Source: an uncultured Streptococcus sp.
Lineage (GTDB): Bacteria; Bacillota; Bacilli; Lactobacillales; Streptococcaceae
Direction of reading: 5' to 3'
Assembly (NCBI RefSeq): GCF_938036805.1
Contig: NZ_CALHWC010000225.1
Coordinates: forward strand, 1 to 47,806
DNA: 47,806 bases
Shown: positions 1 to 6,998 of the stretch, piece by piece
How the letters are laid out: the number at the start of each line of letters is the position of its first letter
Position numbering within the stretch: position 1 is the stretch's first letter
The notes under the pieces: model-generated
What the model was told of the DNA's origin: nothing
What the model saw: only the letters and a program-made list of their open reading frames with translations
Database searches by the model: none
Program-made: the position numbers and the translations under genes

Positions 1-302
1 TTGTAAAAGCTATCGAAGAAGAATTTGGTGTAACTGCAGCTGCTCCTGTAGCTGTTGCTGCAGCTGGTGCTGCTGACGCTGGCGCTGCTAAAGATTCATT
101 TGACGTTGAATTGACAGCTGCTGGTGACAAAAAAGTTGGCGTTATCAAAGTTGTACGTGAAATCACTGGTCTTGGCCTTAAAGAAGCTAAAGAACTTGTT
201 GATGGTGCACCAGGTGTCATCAAAGAAGGCGTTCCAACTGCAGAAGCTGAAGAAATCAAAGCTAAATTGGAAGAAGCTGGAGCTTCAGTTACTCTTAAAT
301 AA
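1..302 (+). CDS. rplL: 50S ribosomal protein L7/L12, C-terminal part
   Basis: This is the 3' part of rplL; the start lies before the window and the frame is entered at base 3. The visible protein has the alanine-rich hinge followed by the conserved C-terminal domain with the GLGLKEAKELVD segment, which recruits GTPase translation factors to the ribosomal stalk. It ends in SVTLK and a TAA stop. The last codons and the stop are the recognition core used by the mobile element that follows (15-nt core at 288-302). Integration therefore restores an intact L7/L12 C-terminus. The product is certain; only the N-terminus is missing. Confidence 0.97.
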   Translation, partial: VKAIEEEFGVTAAAPVAVAAAGAADAGAAKDSFDVELTAAGDKKVGVIKVVREITGLGLKEAKELVDGAPGVIKEGVPTAEAEEIKAKLEEAGASVTLK

Positions 303-317
303 TAAGGGTACGCAATT
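288..317 (+). repeat. attL: left attachment site of the rplL-integrated element
   Basis: These 30 nt are repeated without mismatch at 8233-8262. The first 15 nt encode the last rplL codons plus the stop. From memory, this 15-mer is the core described for ICESa2603-type elements that insert at the rplL 3' end. A third, two-mismatch copy lies at 9306-9335. Confidence 0.9.
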
Positions 318-373
318 TGATTGCGAAAGCCTAGTAAATCAAGGTTTTCAAGTCGCTTAGGGCGATTAAAATA

Positions 374-438
374 GTGGGGAAATAGTTTCATTCCCCACCA
401 AAACCCCACTAAGATTTATTCTTGGTGGGGTTTATTTA
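374..438 (+). terminator. Terminator after rplL (left-end copy)
   Basis: Arms 401-409 (AAACCCCAC) and 425-433 (GTGGGGTTT) form a perfect 9-bp stem, followed by an AT-rich tract. An upstream arm at 374-380 (GTGGGGA) can pair instead with 392-398 (TCCCCAC). The two hairpins are therefore consecutive. The segment lies inside the element's left end and replaces the chromosomal rplL terminator. Confidence 0.75.
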
Positions 439-522
439 TAACCATCAAAGGTTAGATTGCGGAGTAAACCAATTTGCAACAATGAAAAGAGGAAATCAGT
501 GTTTTGTTGACTTCCTCTTTTT

Positions 523-732
523 TTATTCCTCAGTATTAATGTATTCAATTATATCTTCAACATCGCACTCCAATATTTCACATAATCTATCAATGGTTTT
601 TGTCGTAATAGATTCTCCATGCTTCATTCTATAAAGTGTGTTAGCAGATATTTTTTCTATTTTAATGAGATAATACTCACTCACATCTTTTCGTAGTAAT
701 GTTTGATAAAAAGGTTTGTAAGAAATTGCCAT
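523..732 (-). CDS. Small HTH (Cro/CI-type) regulator of the mobile element
   Basis: This 69-residue protein is essentially one helix-turn-helix domain. The segment ISANTLYRMKHGESITTKTIDRLCEILECDVEDII follows the pattern of small Cro/CI-like regulators (YozG/HTH_26 type), where the recognition helix is followed by 'CEILxCxxxDI'. It is transcribed leftward, away from the lipoprotein operon at 847. The 114-bp gap contains a palindrome inside the lipoprotein promoter. The natural inference is that this protein is the repressor binding that palindrome and controlling cargo expression. Start ATG is at 732 with a weak GAGAG ribosome site. Its ligand and function are not visible. Confidence 0.75.
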   Translation of the reverse strand: MAISYKPFYQTLLRKDVSEYYLIKIEKISANTLYRMKHGESITTKTIDRLCEILECDVEDIIEYINTEE

Positions 733-788
733 AGTTACTCTCGCATATAATAATTTTATTATATAAAGACAATATCACAACCAATCTA

Positions 789-817
789 TTGACTATACTC
801 AATTTATTGAGTATAAT
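789..817 (+). promoter_or_regulatory. Promoter with palindromic operator upstream of the lipoprotein genes
   Basis: The -35 is TTGACT (789-794) and the -10 is TATAAT (812-817), with exactly 17 nt between them. A perfect inverted repeat fills the spacer: TATACTCAAT (794-803), TT, ATTGAGTATA (806-815). A dimer bound here would block RNA polymerase. The divergent HTH gene at 523-732 is the likely repressor gene. Confidence 0.8.
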
Positions 818-846
818 TATGAAAAAGATTTTAAAAAGGAGTTTTT

Positions 847-1881
847 ATGAAAAACAAAATAGTAACCGCAAGTCTAGCCCTATTCTCGGTTTCTCTGCTG
901 TTGGGAGCATGTTCAAATAGTAAAGAAAAATCAGAAAGTAAAACTACTGAAAACACTGAAAAGAAGGTTGTAGAAAAGAAAGAAGTAGGTCTGGGTGAAT
1001 ATCTGAACCAAAGTGATAAAGAAGCACAAATCTGGTATGCAGTAGATAGTGTTTCTCAAGACGGGAAAGTGAAGGAATTGTTTTTAGTACAAGATAGAAA
1101 GACAACTTATTACAATACGTCTACAGAGACTAGTCTCTCATCAATATCTGCGAAGGACTATGAAAAAGATTATCTAGGAAGGAATCTTTATTCTTCAGGA
1201 AATATCGCGCAAGGTTTATTAGATGATTTCAATGAGACTGATACCATCACTAAAATTACGATGGATAATTTAATAGATGTTATAAAGAAATACGATACAG
1301 AAGATGGAAATCAAGATGGTGTTATTCAAGTGCCATCAATAAATGCTTTGACACTTGCTGAAGTCGCAAAATCCTCAGATTCAGAGATTATTAATCTAGC
1401 GAAAAAAATAGAGAGTGCAAAGATACATTATACAATTTTAAGAGCTAAAATTAATTTAGAGATGCAGACTTTAACAGATGGTTCTGATAAAACTCATGCG
1501 TTAAAAAAATTAAGTCAGTTAGAGGAGAGACTTGTCAATAAAAAAGGTGACGAATATTTGTTAGAATCTTACACTGATGAAGATTTTGAGAAGACAGAGT
1601 ATGAAGTTTTACAGTTTAAAACTTATAATCTAATTTATGAAAATAAAGTTTATGATGACTTTATGATAAAAGAAGACGGATTTAACTTAACTACAAATCA
1701 AATACCGCTTGCTACAAAAAAGGTAGGTAATACTAATTTCATGGGATTTGTAGGTACTGCTTCTCTATCTTTTGTGACTAAGCAACCAGAAAATAATATG
1801 GAATTAACGGTAGATACGTATGTTAAAAAACCAAAAAATGTTAGCTTTTATCAAGTAGGACATTCAGATAATAAAGAATAA
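847..1881 (+). CDS. Putative lipoprotein, element cargo
   Basis: This 344-residue protein has a lipoprotein signal (MKNK, hydrophobic stretch, lipobox LGAC at about residue 22), then a charged linker rich in Ser, Lys and Glu. The mature part (about 45-344) is unrecognised. It is mostly soluble, acidic and Lys-rich, with no membrane segments and no visible catalytic motif. It is predicted to be anchored to the outer face of the membrane. An AAAAGGAG ribosome site stands just before the ATG. The second lipoprotein follows after 20 bp, so both are probably one transcript from the palindrome-controlled promoter at 789-817. AT-rich codon use fits mobile DNA. Function unknown. Confidence 0.8.
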   Translation: MKNKIVTASLALFSVSLLLGACSNSKEKSESKTTENTEKKVVEKKEVGLGEYLNQSDKEAQIWYAVDSVSQDGKVKELFLVQDRKTTYYNTSTETSLSSISAKDYEKDYLGRNLYSSGNIAQGLLDDFNETDTITKITMDNLIDVIKKYDTEDGNQDGVIQVPSINALTLAEVAKSSDSEIINLAKKIESAKIHYTILRAKINLEMQTLTDGSDKTHALKKLSQLEERLVNKKGDEYLLESYTDEDFEKTEYEVLQFKTYNLIYENKVYDDFMIKEDGFNLTTNQIPLATKKVGNTNFMGFVGTASLSFVTKQPENNMELTVDTYVKKPKNVSFYQVGHSDNKE

Positions 1882-1901
1882 AATAAAGGTGGCTGTAGAG
1901 A

Positions 1902-2252
1902 ATGAATAATTTCAAGAAAATAGTAGTATTTGTGGTAACAATGCTGATGGCGATTTTTTTAGTTGCCTGCTCATCTAAAAGCGATTTAGATGGGACTTAT
2001 ACCTACAAAGAAGACGGAGCAAGTATGATGATTACAATTAACGGGAACAAGGGGCGTGTGAAAATTCAGGCTGGCGATGATAACGCTGCACTAAATCTTG
2101 CTTTAAATAATATAGAATTTACTATTGATAGGGAAAGTAAGACATTTAATTTTGCAGGTAGAGAAGATTCACAATTATACTACTCTGTTTCGGGAAATTC
2201 GTTAACAGTTCGGGGTGGTGGATTTGGTTCAGTGACCTTACAGAAAAAATAA
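1902..2252 (+). CDS. Small putative lipoprotein, element cargo
   Basis: This 116-residue protein has a lipoprotein signal with lipobox LVAC (Cys at about residue 23). The mature domain of about 90 residues starts 'DLDGTYTYKEDGASMMITINGN'-like and reads as alternating beta-strands, resembling small beta-barrel streptococcal lipoproteins of unknown function. It is the second gene of a two-gene cargo operon. The gene before it ends 20 bp upstream and a strong terminator follows. A GGTGG-type ribosome site precedes the ATG. No enzymatic motif is visible. Surface exposure is inferred from the lipobox. Confidence 0.78.
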   Translation: MNNFKKIVVFVVTMLMAIFLVACSSKSDLDGTYTYKEDGASMMITINGNKGRVKIQAGDDNAALNLALNNIEFTIDRESKTFNFAGREDSQLYYSVSGNSLTVRGGGFGSVTLQKK

Positions 2253-2278
2253 CTATCTATACTAATTAAAGACTTACT

Positions 2279-2316
2279 AAAACAGCTCTATAAATTTATA
2301 GAGCTGTTTTTGTGAT
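2279..2316 (+). terminator. Strong terminator after the lipoprotein operon
   Basis: The sequence 2279-2310 is a perfect self-complementary block with outer arms AAAACAGCTCTATAAA and TTTATAGAGCTGTTTT, followed by TTG and AT-rich DNA. Because it is symmetric, it can also end the leftward gene at 2343-3881. Confidence 0.88.
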
Positions 2317-2342
2317 ATTTTCATTCATACATTTATTGTTCG

Positions 2343-3881
2343 TTACAATTCAAGTATTTCAGCACACAGTTTCTGATACTCATCTAATAATGAAAAATCT
2401 AGTTTGGTTTCTAGCATAATATTCCAATTTTGAATATTATCTATATTTAGTAGTTTTTTAAATAAAGGGGTTGCTAAATTTAGATAGTTTAATTCGACTT
2501 CATTACCAATGATGTAATTTTCAATAAAATCTGACAATAGTTGAAAATTGGCTTGTAATTGTTGAGATATAACGTCTGTTTCCAGAGATAGGGATGTGGG
2601 AATTAAATTTTCAAGATATTTAGGAGAATAATCCCTATATAACAATAAGTCCCTGAATTCTTTAAAGAATTGTTCAACAGCATAATAATCATTTTCAAAA
2701 TCTAACTCAATGAATAAATTACATAAATTGTTTAGATTATCATGTTCTACATTTAGTTGGTCTTTTAAACATATTTTAATTTCTTCTTCTTCATTGCATG
2801 GTTCTTTTTCTTTTAAATACTTAACAACTAATTTTAGGAAAAAAGGGGATTCTAACCATTTTTCTAACTCTGATGTTCTATTATCATCTAGTATTTTAAA
2901 AGCATACTCAATTTTATCTGCAATATCCTTTAAATCCTTAACATTTTTAATTTCTTCATTTAAATGTAAATCAAATTTTCTATATTTAGCGATTTTTTGG
3001 AATAACCATTCTATAAAAGAGATAGAATTATTTGTTAAACATTTATTGAAAGCCTTGTTTAGAAAAATTATATTTTTAGCAAAGATTCTATTTCGAATAT
3101 TATTTAAAGCTTCATCTTTATTAGTTAGTAAACAGTGATTTTGTTCAATGGCAGAGCTGAAATCACCAATATGCTGCGATTTTATAATAAGTTCTTTTAT
3201 AAACTTTAAATAATTCTGTTTAAATTCTGTTAAGTGTCTTTCGTATTCTAGACTTTTTAAAAATAGAGGGCGAAAGTCTTTTTTGGGAATATCAACTAAA
3301 ATAAAGGTAGTATCACTTTGCAGGTTGCAGAAATTATGAATTTTTTGTAGATTCTTTAAAGTCGGAAAGGTCTTTCCATTTTTCCAATTAGAAATTTGAG
3401 ATTCACTAACTTTCAATTCAGATGCTAACCATTTTTGGATAGAGTCTATTTCATATTTATTTGGTAAATTTGATTCTAATTCTTGCTTTTGTAAATCAGT
3501 TATATTATAGATAGATGAGTGAAAATTTAGACCACTATTAAGAAAGTCTATTAAGTTATTAAAGTTTGATTTAAAAGTTTCCTTATTTTTTTGTATATTC
3601 GTTTTATTATATTTCTTCTGTTGTTCTATCTCATCATCTGGTGTAAATAAAATCAAAAAATCCTCTAATTCCTCATTATATCCTATTCTATCTTGTAAAC
3701 TTTCAACATATGAAAGAAATTTAATCAGTTTAGATTTTTTAGGTATTGTCCCATTTTTCCAATTTGTTAGGGTGTTTTTAGAAAATCCTAGTTCAGTTGT
3801 AATCTGTTTTGCAGTTATACCTACCTCACATTTAATTATCTTTAGTAGTGAGCTTAATTTTTCTTCAAAAATATTTTTCAT
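2343..3881 (-). CDS. Large protein with two XRE-like HTH domains, function unknown
   Basis: This 512-residue protein carries two separate helix-turn-helix modules. One is at about residues 20-55 (ITTELGFSKNTLTNWKNGTIP). The other is at about 148-185 (LASELKVSESQISNWKNGKTFP). Both share the 'xWKNGxxP' ending of XRE domains. The remaining 320 residues are Leu-, Lys- and Asn-rich, predicted helical, with no recognised motif. It lies between the cargo operon and the mobilization operon and points away from the latter. It may be the master regulator of the element or a defence-like cargo protein; neither can be shown. A TATAAT at 3888-3893 leaves only 6 nt before the ATG and no ribosome site is visible, so the mRNA may be leaderless. 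Confidence 0.65.
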   Translation of the reverse strand: MKNIFEEKLSSLLKIIKCEVGITAKQITTELGFSKNTLTNWKNGTIPKKSKLIKFLSYVESLQDRIGYNEELEDFLILFTPDDEIEQQKKYNKTNIQKNKETFKSNFNNLIDFLNSGLNFHSSIYNITDLQKQELESNLPNKYEIDSIQKWLASELKVSESQISNWKNGKTFPTLKNLQKIHNFCNLQSDTTFILVDIPKKDFRPLFLKSLEYERHLTEFKQNYLKFIKELIIKSQHIGDFSSAIEQNHCLLTNKDEALNNIRNRIFAKNIIFLNKAFNKCLTNNSISFIEWLFQKIAKYRKFDLHLNEEIKNVKDLKDIADKIEYAFKILDDNRTSELEKWLESPFFLKLVVKYLKEKEPCNEEEEIKICLKDQLNVEHDNLNNLCNLFIELDFENDYYAVEQFFKEFRDLLLYRDYSPKYLENLIPTSLSLETDVISQQLQANFQLLSDFIENYIIGNEVELNYLNLATPLFKKLLNIDNIQNWNIMLETKLDFSLLDEYQKLCAEILEL

Positions 3882-3991
3882 ATATTAATTATATCAAAAA
3901 ATCCCAAAATCTTTAAGAATATAGAATTGATGAATTTTTTCTTTGATAAACTATTTATGAATTGAAGTTCAGCAAAATTTCAATGGTTGTC

Positions 3992-4048
3992 AGAATGAGT
4001 TGCAAATCATTCTAAATCTATAAAGTAAGAAATTGCTGTTTCTTACTT
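3992..4048. promoter_or_regulatory. Two inverted repeats ahead of the mobilization operon
   Basis: Repeat 1 is AGAATGA (3992-3998) with TCATTCT (4007-4013), 8-nt loop. Repeat 2 is AAGTAAGAAA (4023-4032) with TTTCTTACTT (4039-4048), 6-nt loop. Repeat 2 ends 8 nt before the GAAAGG ribosome site of the gene at 4071. They lie between the divergent two-HTH protein gene and the operon, so they are candidate operators or a translation-control hairpin. Which of these they are is inference. Confidence 0.55.
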
Positions 4049-4070
4049 CGATTTTGAAAGGTAAAATAAT

Positions 4071-4418
4071 ATGCTAAAAAATTTACGTAGTTTTCTAGTT
4101 TTTAAACATCAAGATTTTTTTGAAAAGAAGAAATTATTCTTCTTAAACGCAAAACAAACAGAAAGTGGTGCTGTAAAAGTAATACTGTTGATTTTAGAAG
4201 ATAAAACAGATTATCAAAATTCTAATACTAATATAGGAGAGCAAATTATTGTAACTGTAGCAAATAAATCTATAGCTGATTTTGAAAAATTTGAATCGTT
4301 GCGTACTGAATGTAAGATAGTAAATGTTGTCAAAGCGACAATTTTTGGAGAGTATCAAAATCAACTATCAATTCACGCTGATGTAACATCTACAAATGCT
4401 GAAGGAGATAAGAAATGA
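4071..4418 (+). CDS. Hypothetical protein, first gene of the mobilization operon
   Basis: This 115-residue protein has no recognised domain. It has a basic N-terminus (MLKNLRSFLVFKHQDFFEKKK), then a strand-rich part ending in a polar tail. There is no signal peptide or membrane segment. A GAAAGG ribosome site sits 9 nt before the ATG. Its stop overlaps the start of the FtsK-like gene by 4 nt (ATGA), so the two are translationally coupled. Proteins in this position, next to TcpA-type ATPases of Gram-positive ICEs and IMEs, are usually small accessory proteins of unknown role. That comparison is positional only. Confidence 0.7.
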   Translation: MLKNLRSFLVFKHQDFFEKKKLFFLNAKQTESGAVKVILLILEDKTDYQNSNTNIGEQIIVTVANKSIADFEKFESLRTECKIVNVVKATIFGEYQNQLSIHADVTSTNAEGDKK

Positions 4419-5704
4419 GACGTGTTAGTGCAAAATGGAACTACCCGTTCTGGGCAAATCTCTCGTTCATGCTTTGTTCATATATTGTTATTTTTCTGTT
4501 TTATAAGTATTTTAACCCTATTTTTATCAATTTTTTCGGAAATGCTTATAATCTCTATTTCTACAGTATCGTAGCAATCTTGAGTTTACTTTATATTTTC
4601 GGTTTATATAGACATAAAGTCTATATAAATCGAAAAAAATTAAAGGAATTCATTTTGAAAAATCACTTATATGAAACAGAAAAAACATTCAATGGTAAAG
4701 AAGTGATAACAGATTCTCTAGAACTAGATTGGATAGATAAAAAAGATTGCATAGTAATAAGAGCTTATAAAAATGGTGATTTAATAGATGATTTAGTCGG
4801 CGAAATCGGCGAGGGTCTTCAAGCATTTCTTAAATTGAAACTAATTAGAACAAAAGAAGAAGCTTTTCAGACTGATTATGTTTTTGAAGTTAGCTCTGAT
4901 AACCGTCTAATTTTTTCAAAGTCTCAGAGACAGAAATACATTAATGATACGGTAGTCCAATTGACAGAAAAAATCAGGTATGATATTTCAAAAGTAAGTC
5001 ATGGATTGACTGTTGGTTCAACTGGTTCTGGTAAGACTATGTTTATTAATTCAAAAATCTTAGCTTATGCTAAGATGAAAGCTGACATATTTATTTGTGA
5101 CCCTAAAAATGCTGATTTAAGTTTACTTCAATATGCTGAGGGTTTTCCGCCCTCTCATATTGGTGTATCACATGCTCAAATTTGTAAAATATTGCGATTA
5201 GTGAATGAACAAATGGAGCAGAGATATGAACAATATTTTTCAGATAAAACTGCCTTTGGAAAAAAATTTGTTGATTTTGATTTACCCCCAATTGTCATAT
5301 TTTTTGATGAAGTAACAGCATTTATGAAAACCGCTGATAAAAAGGTACTTACAGAAGCTAAGGAATATCTATACGCTCTCATTATGAAAGGACGTCAAGC
5401 AGGTTGTTTTGTTGAGTTAAGTATGCAAAGGGCAGATGCTGAAATTTTAGATGGGGCAATCCGAGACCAATTAGGGTGCCGTGTAGCGCTTGGGAAGATG
5501 TCAAAAGATGGCTATAGAATGATTTTTGATACTGCTGATTTTAATTACTATGATTCAGTCAGTGTTGGTAGTGGCTACATTTCAATTACAGGTCAAACAA
5601 CTGAGCCTATCTATTTTGAAACACCTTTTTTTGATGATGATTTTGATTTTATAGCCGAGCTAGAAGACTATTATACGGGTAACATCTTTGAAAGCGAAGA
5701 ATAG
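4415..5704 (+). CDS. FtsK/SpoIIIE-family DNA-translocating ATPase (TcpA-like coupling protein)
   Basis: This 429-residue protein has two N-terminal membrane segments (about 15-35 and 45-65) and a C-terminal motor domain. Walker A is GSTGSGKT at residues 201-208. Walker B is the hydrophobic IVIFFDE at about 293-299. The lack of further membrane segments and the size match TcpA-like proteins of Gram-positive conjugative and mobilizable elements rather than chromosomal FtsK (about 750-800 residues). The likely job is to bring the nicked element DNA to a conjugation pore, supplied by a co-resident ICE because no pore genes are present here. It follows the 115-residue gene with a 4-nt overlap. The replication origin lies directly after its stop. 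Confidence 0.85.
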   Translation: MRRVSAKWNYPFWANLSFMLCSYIVIFLFYKYFNPIFINFFGNAYNLYFYSIVAILSLLYIFGLYRHKVYINRKKLKEFILKNHLYETEKTFNGKEVITDSLELDWIDKKDCIVIRAYKNGDLIDDLVGEIGEGLQAFLKLKLIRTKEEAFQTDYVFEVSSDNRLIFSKSQRQKYINDTVVQLTEKIRYDISKVSHGLTVGSTGSGKTMFINSKILAYAKMKADIFICDPKNADLSLLQYAEGFPPSHIGVSHAQICKILRLVNEQMEQRYEQYFSDKTAFGKKFVDFDLPPIVIFFDEVTAFMKTADKKVLTEAKEYLYALIMKGRQAGCFVELSMQRADAEILDGAIRDQLGCRVALGKMSKDGYRMIFDTADFNYYDSVSVGSGYISITGQTTEPIYFETPFFDDDFDFIAELEDYYTGNIFESEE

Positions 5705-5744
5705 AGATGCTTGGCTCGGAGAGCTAAAGCAAACGGAGTGTTCG

Positions 5745-5810
5745 TCTTTCTTCGCTTGATAAGATGTGCGCAAGCAGAAGCAAGCTTCTGCTTGCTATTA
5801 ACTTGATAAG
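5745..5810 (+). other. Putative rolling-circle origin / nick site of the element
   Basis: A 12-bp perfect inverted repeat with a 2-nt loop (GCAAGCAGAAGC 5770-5781, GCTTCTGCTTGC 5784-5795) is flanked by two copies of CTTGATAAG (5755-5763 and 5802-5810). The left copy is preceded by TCTTTCTT (5745-5752). Established knowledge, from memory: pC194/pUB110-type origins carry TCTTTCTTATCTTGATA and phiX174 carries AACTTGATA, both nicked between G and A of CTTGATA. The site lies just before the HUH protein gene, where such origins usually are. Use as oriT as well is inferred. Confidence 0.75.
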
Positions 5811-5840
5811 CGTCAAACATTAGAGAAGGATAAGGATTGT

Positions 5841-6692
5841 ATGACTGAAATAAGCAATGCAAAAATTGTAAAATCTTATATTTATGGAGGTACAGTTGAA
5901 ATTACTACCGCAAATGGTCAACAAAAACAAAAAATTAAAGTTATTAGTGGACGGCGCTATGTAAATCTTGAAACTGGAGAGATTCATGACATGCAGACTT
6001 CAAATAGTACACGGTCTGATAATTTGAAATCTGTTCAACAAACGATGAAGAAATTAAGAAGACTGGTGGCTCATAATTTTAAAGGAGGCATGAACCAACT
6101 TTGGGTAACACTGACATATGGAAAGCATGTTATCGAAGCAGAAGAGGTTTATAAAGATTTTAAAGCTTTCATTAGGCGAGTTCGTAAAAAGTATGGTCGC
6201 ATTGATTATATTGCAGTAATTGAACCACAAGCAAGTGGGCGATGGCATTTACATGTATTGATGAAGAATGATTCAATTTTGATGATTCCGAATGCTATTC
6301 TTGCAGACTTGTGGGGAAGAGGTTTTACTAAGACCAAGAGATTGAAAAGTGCGGATAAGATTGGAAATTATCTAATATCATACTTATCAAATCTTCAACT
6401 GGGAAATGATGATTCAAATAGCAAGGCAATTGTTAAAGGTGCAAGATTATACATGTATCCTAAAGGGATTAGAGTCTATCGAACTAGTAGAGGAATAGAG
6501 AAACCCTTAGAAATAACAGCGACCAAAGGAGAACTGATGAAAGCTTTTAAAATTTATAGGCCACCCAATTTTTCTAAGACAACAACACATGAAACACCCT
6601 ATGGAATAAAAGAATATACTACAGAGTTTTACGACAAAGTAAAAAGCTTGTCAGATACTTTTAGCGGAGCAGCCGACAAGCCAAATGAATAA
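5841..6692 (+). CDS. HUH-endonuclease replication initiator / nicking protein
   Basis: This 283-residue protein has the three motifs of rolling-circle initiators. Motif I is LWVTLTYG (about 89-96). Motif II is the metal-binding H-hydrophobic-H in GRWHLHVLM (about 132-140). Motif III is a tyrosine pair in GNYLISYLSN (about 173-182). The arrangement resembles the Rep_1/G2P-like replication-associated families, not MOBT/Rep_trans. It should nick at the adjacent CTTGATA site and stay bound through a tyrosine, giving replication of the excised circle and possibly the strand for transfer. No other relaxase is encoded, so it may serve as one. The start ATG follows the origin by 30 bp. The next gene, DUF3173, starts 59 bp downstream. 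Confidence 0.8.
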   Translation: MTEISNAKIVKSYIYGGTVEITTANGQQKQKIKVISGRRYVNLETGEIHDMQTSNSTRSDNLKSVQQTMKKLRRLVAHNFKGGMNQLWVTLTYGKHVIEAEEVYKDFKAFIRRVRKKYGRIDYIAVIEPQASGRWHLHVLMKNDSILMIPNAILADLWGRGFTKTKRLKSADKIGNYLISYLSNLQLGNDDSNSKAIVKGARLYMYPKGIRVYRTSRGIEKPLEITATKGELMKAFKIYRPPNFSKTTTHETPYGIKEYTTEFYDKVKSLSDTFSGAADKPNE

Positions 6693-6751
6693 CAAAAGAT
6701 AAAATGGAATACCTTTTGGTAATTCCATTATATCATAGAAAGGTTAAGATT

Positions 6752-6985
6752 ATGAAGACAGTTAATCATAAGGATATTATGGAACTTGGTTTTCCAAAAC
6801 ACACAGCAAGGGATATTATAAGAAAGGCTAAGGCGATAGCAGCAGCAAAATTTGAAAATGCTAGAAATTCTTCAGATAATTTGGTAGAATTAAGAAAATC
6901 GCCCTTTGATAATTCAAGACTTGACCTTGCTCCGACTTATATCGTAGAAGATTTGCTAGGTTTTCAGTTACCTTTTGATGAATAG
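6752..6985 (+). CDS. DUF3173-family small protein (excisionase-like)
   Basis: This 77-residue protein starts MKTVNHKDIMELGFPKHTA. The earlier in-frame ATG at 6704 lacks a ribosome site, whereas GAAAGG stands 8-14 nt before 6752. The LGFPKHTARDIIRKAK segment is a short HTH-like motif typical of DUF3173 proteins, which sit immediately upstream of tyrosine integrases in Firmicute ICEs and IMEs and are thought to help excision. The integrase ATG follows 13 bp after the stop. The family assignment rests on motif and position; the role as directionality factor is inferred. Confidence 0.78.
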   Translation: MKTVNHKDIMELGFPKHTARDIIRKAKAIAAAKFENARNSSDNLVELRKSPFDNSRLDLAPTYIVEDLLGFQLPFDE

Positions 6986-6998
6986 AAAGGAACTGAAA

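Noticed and set aside
2710..3138. Plus-strand 142-codon open frame inside the two-HTH gene
   Set aside because: Low-complexity Ser/Leu/Phe translation antisense to a long ORF; no ribosome site.
5671..5862. Minus-strand 63-codon ORF over the element's origin
   Set aside because: It covers the origin hairpin and both gene ends; the coding look comes from the inverted repeat.
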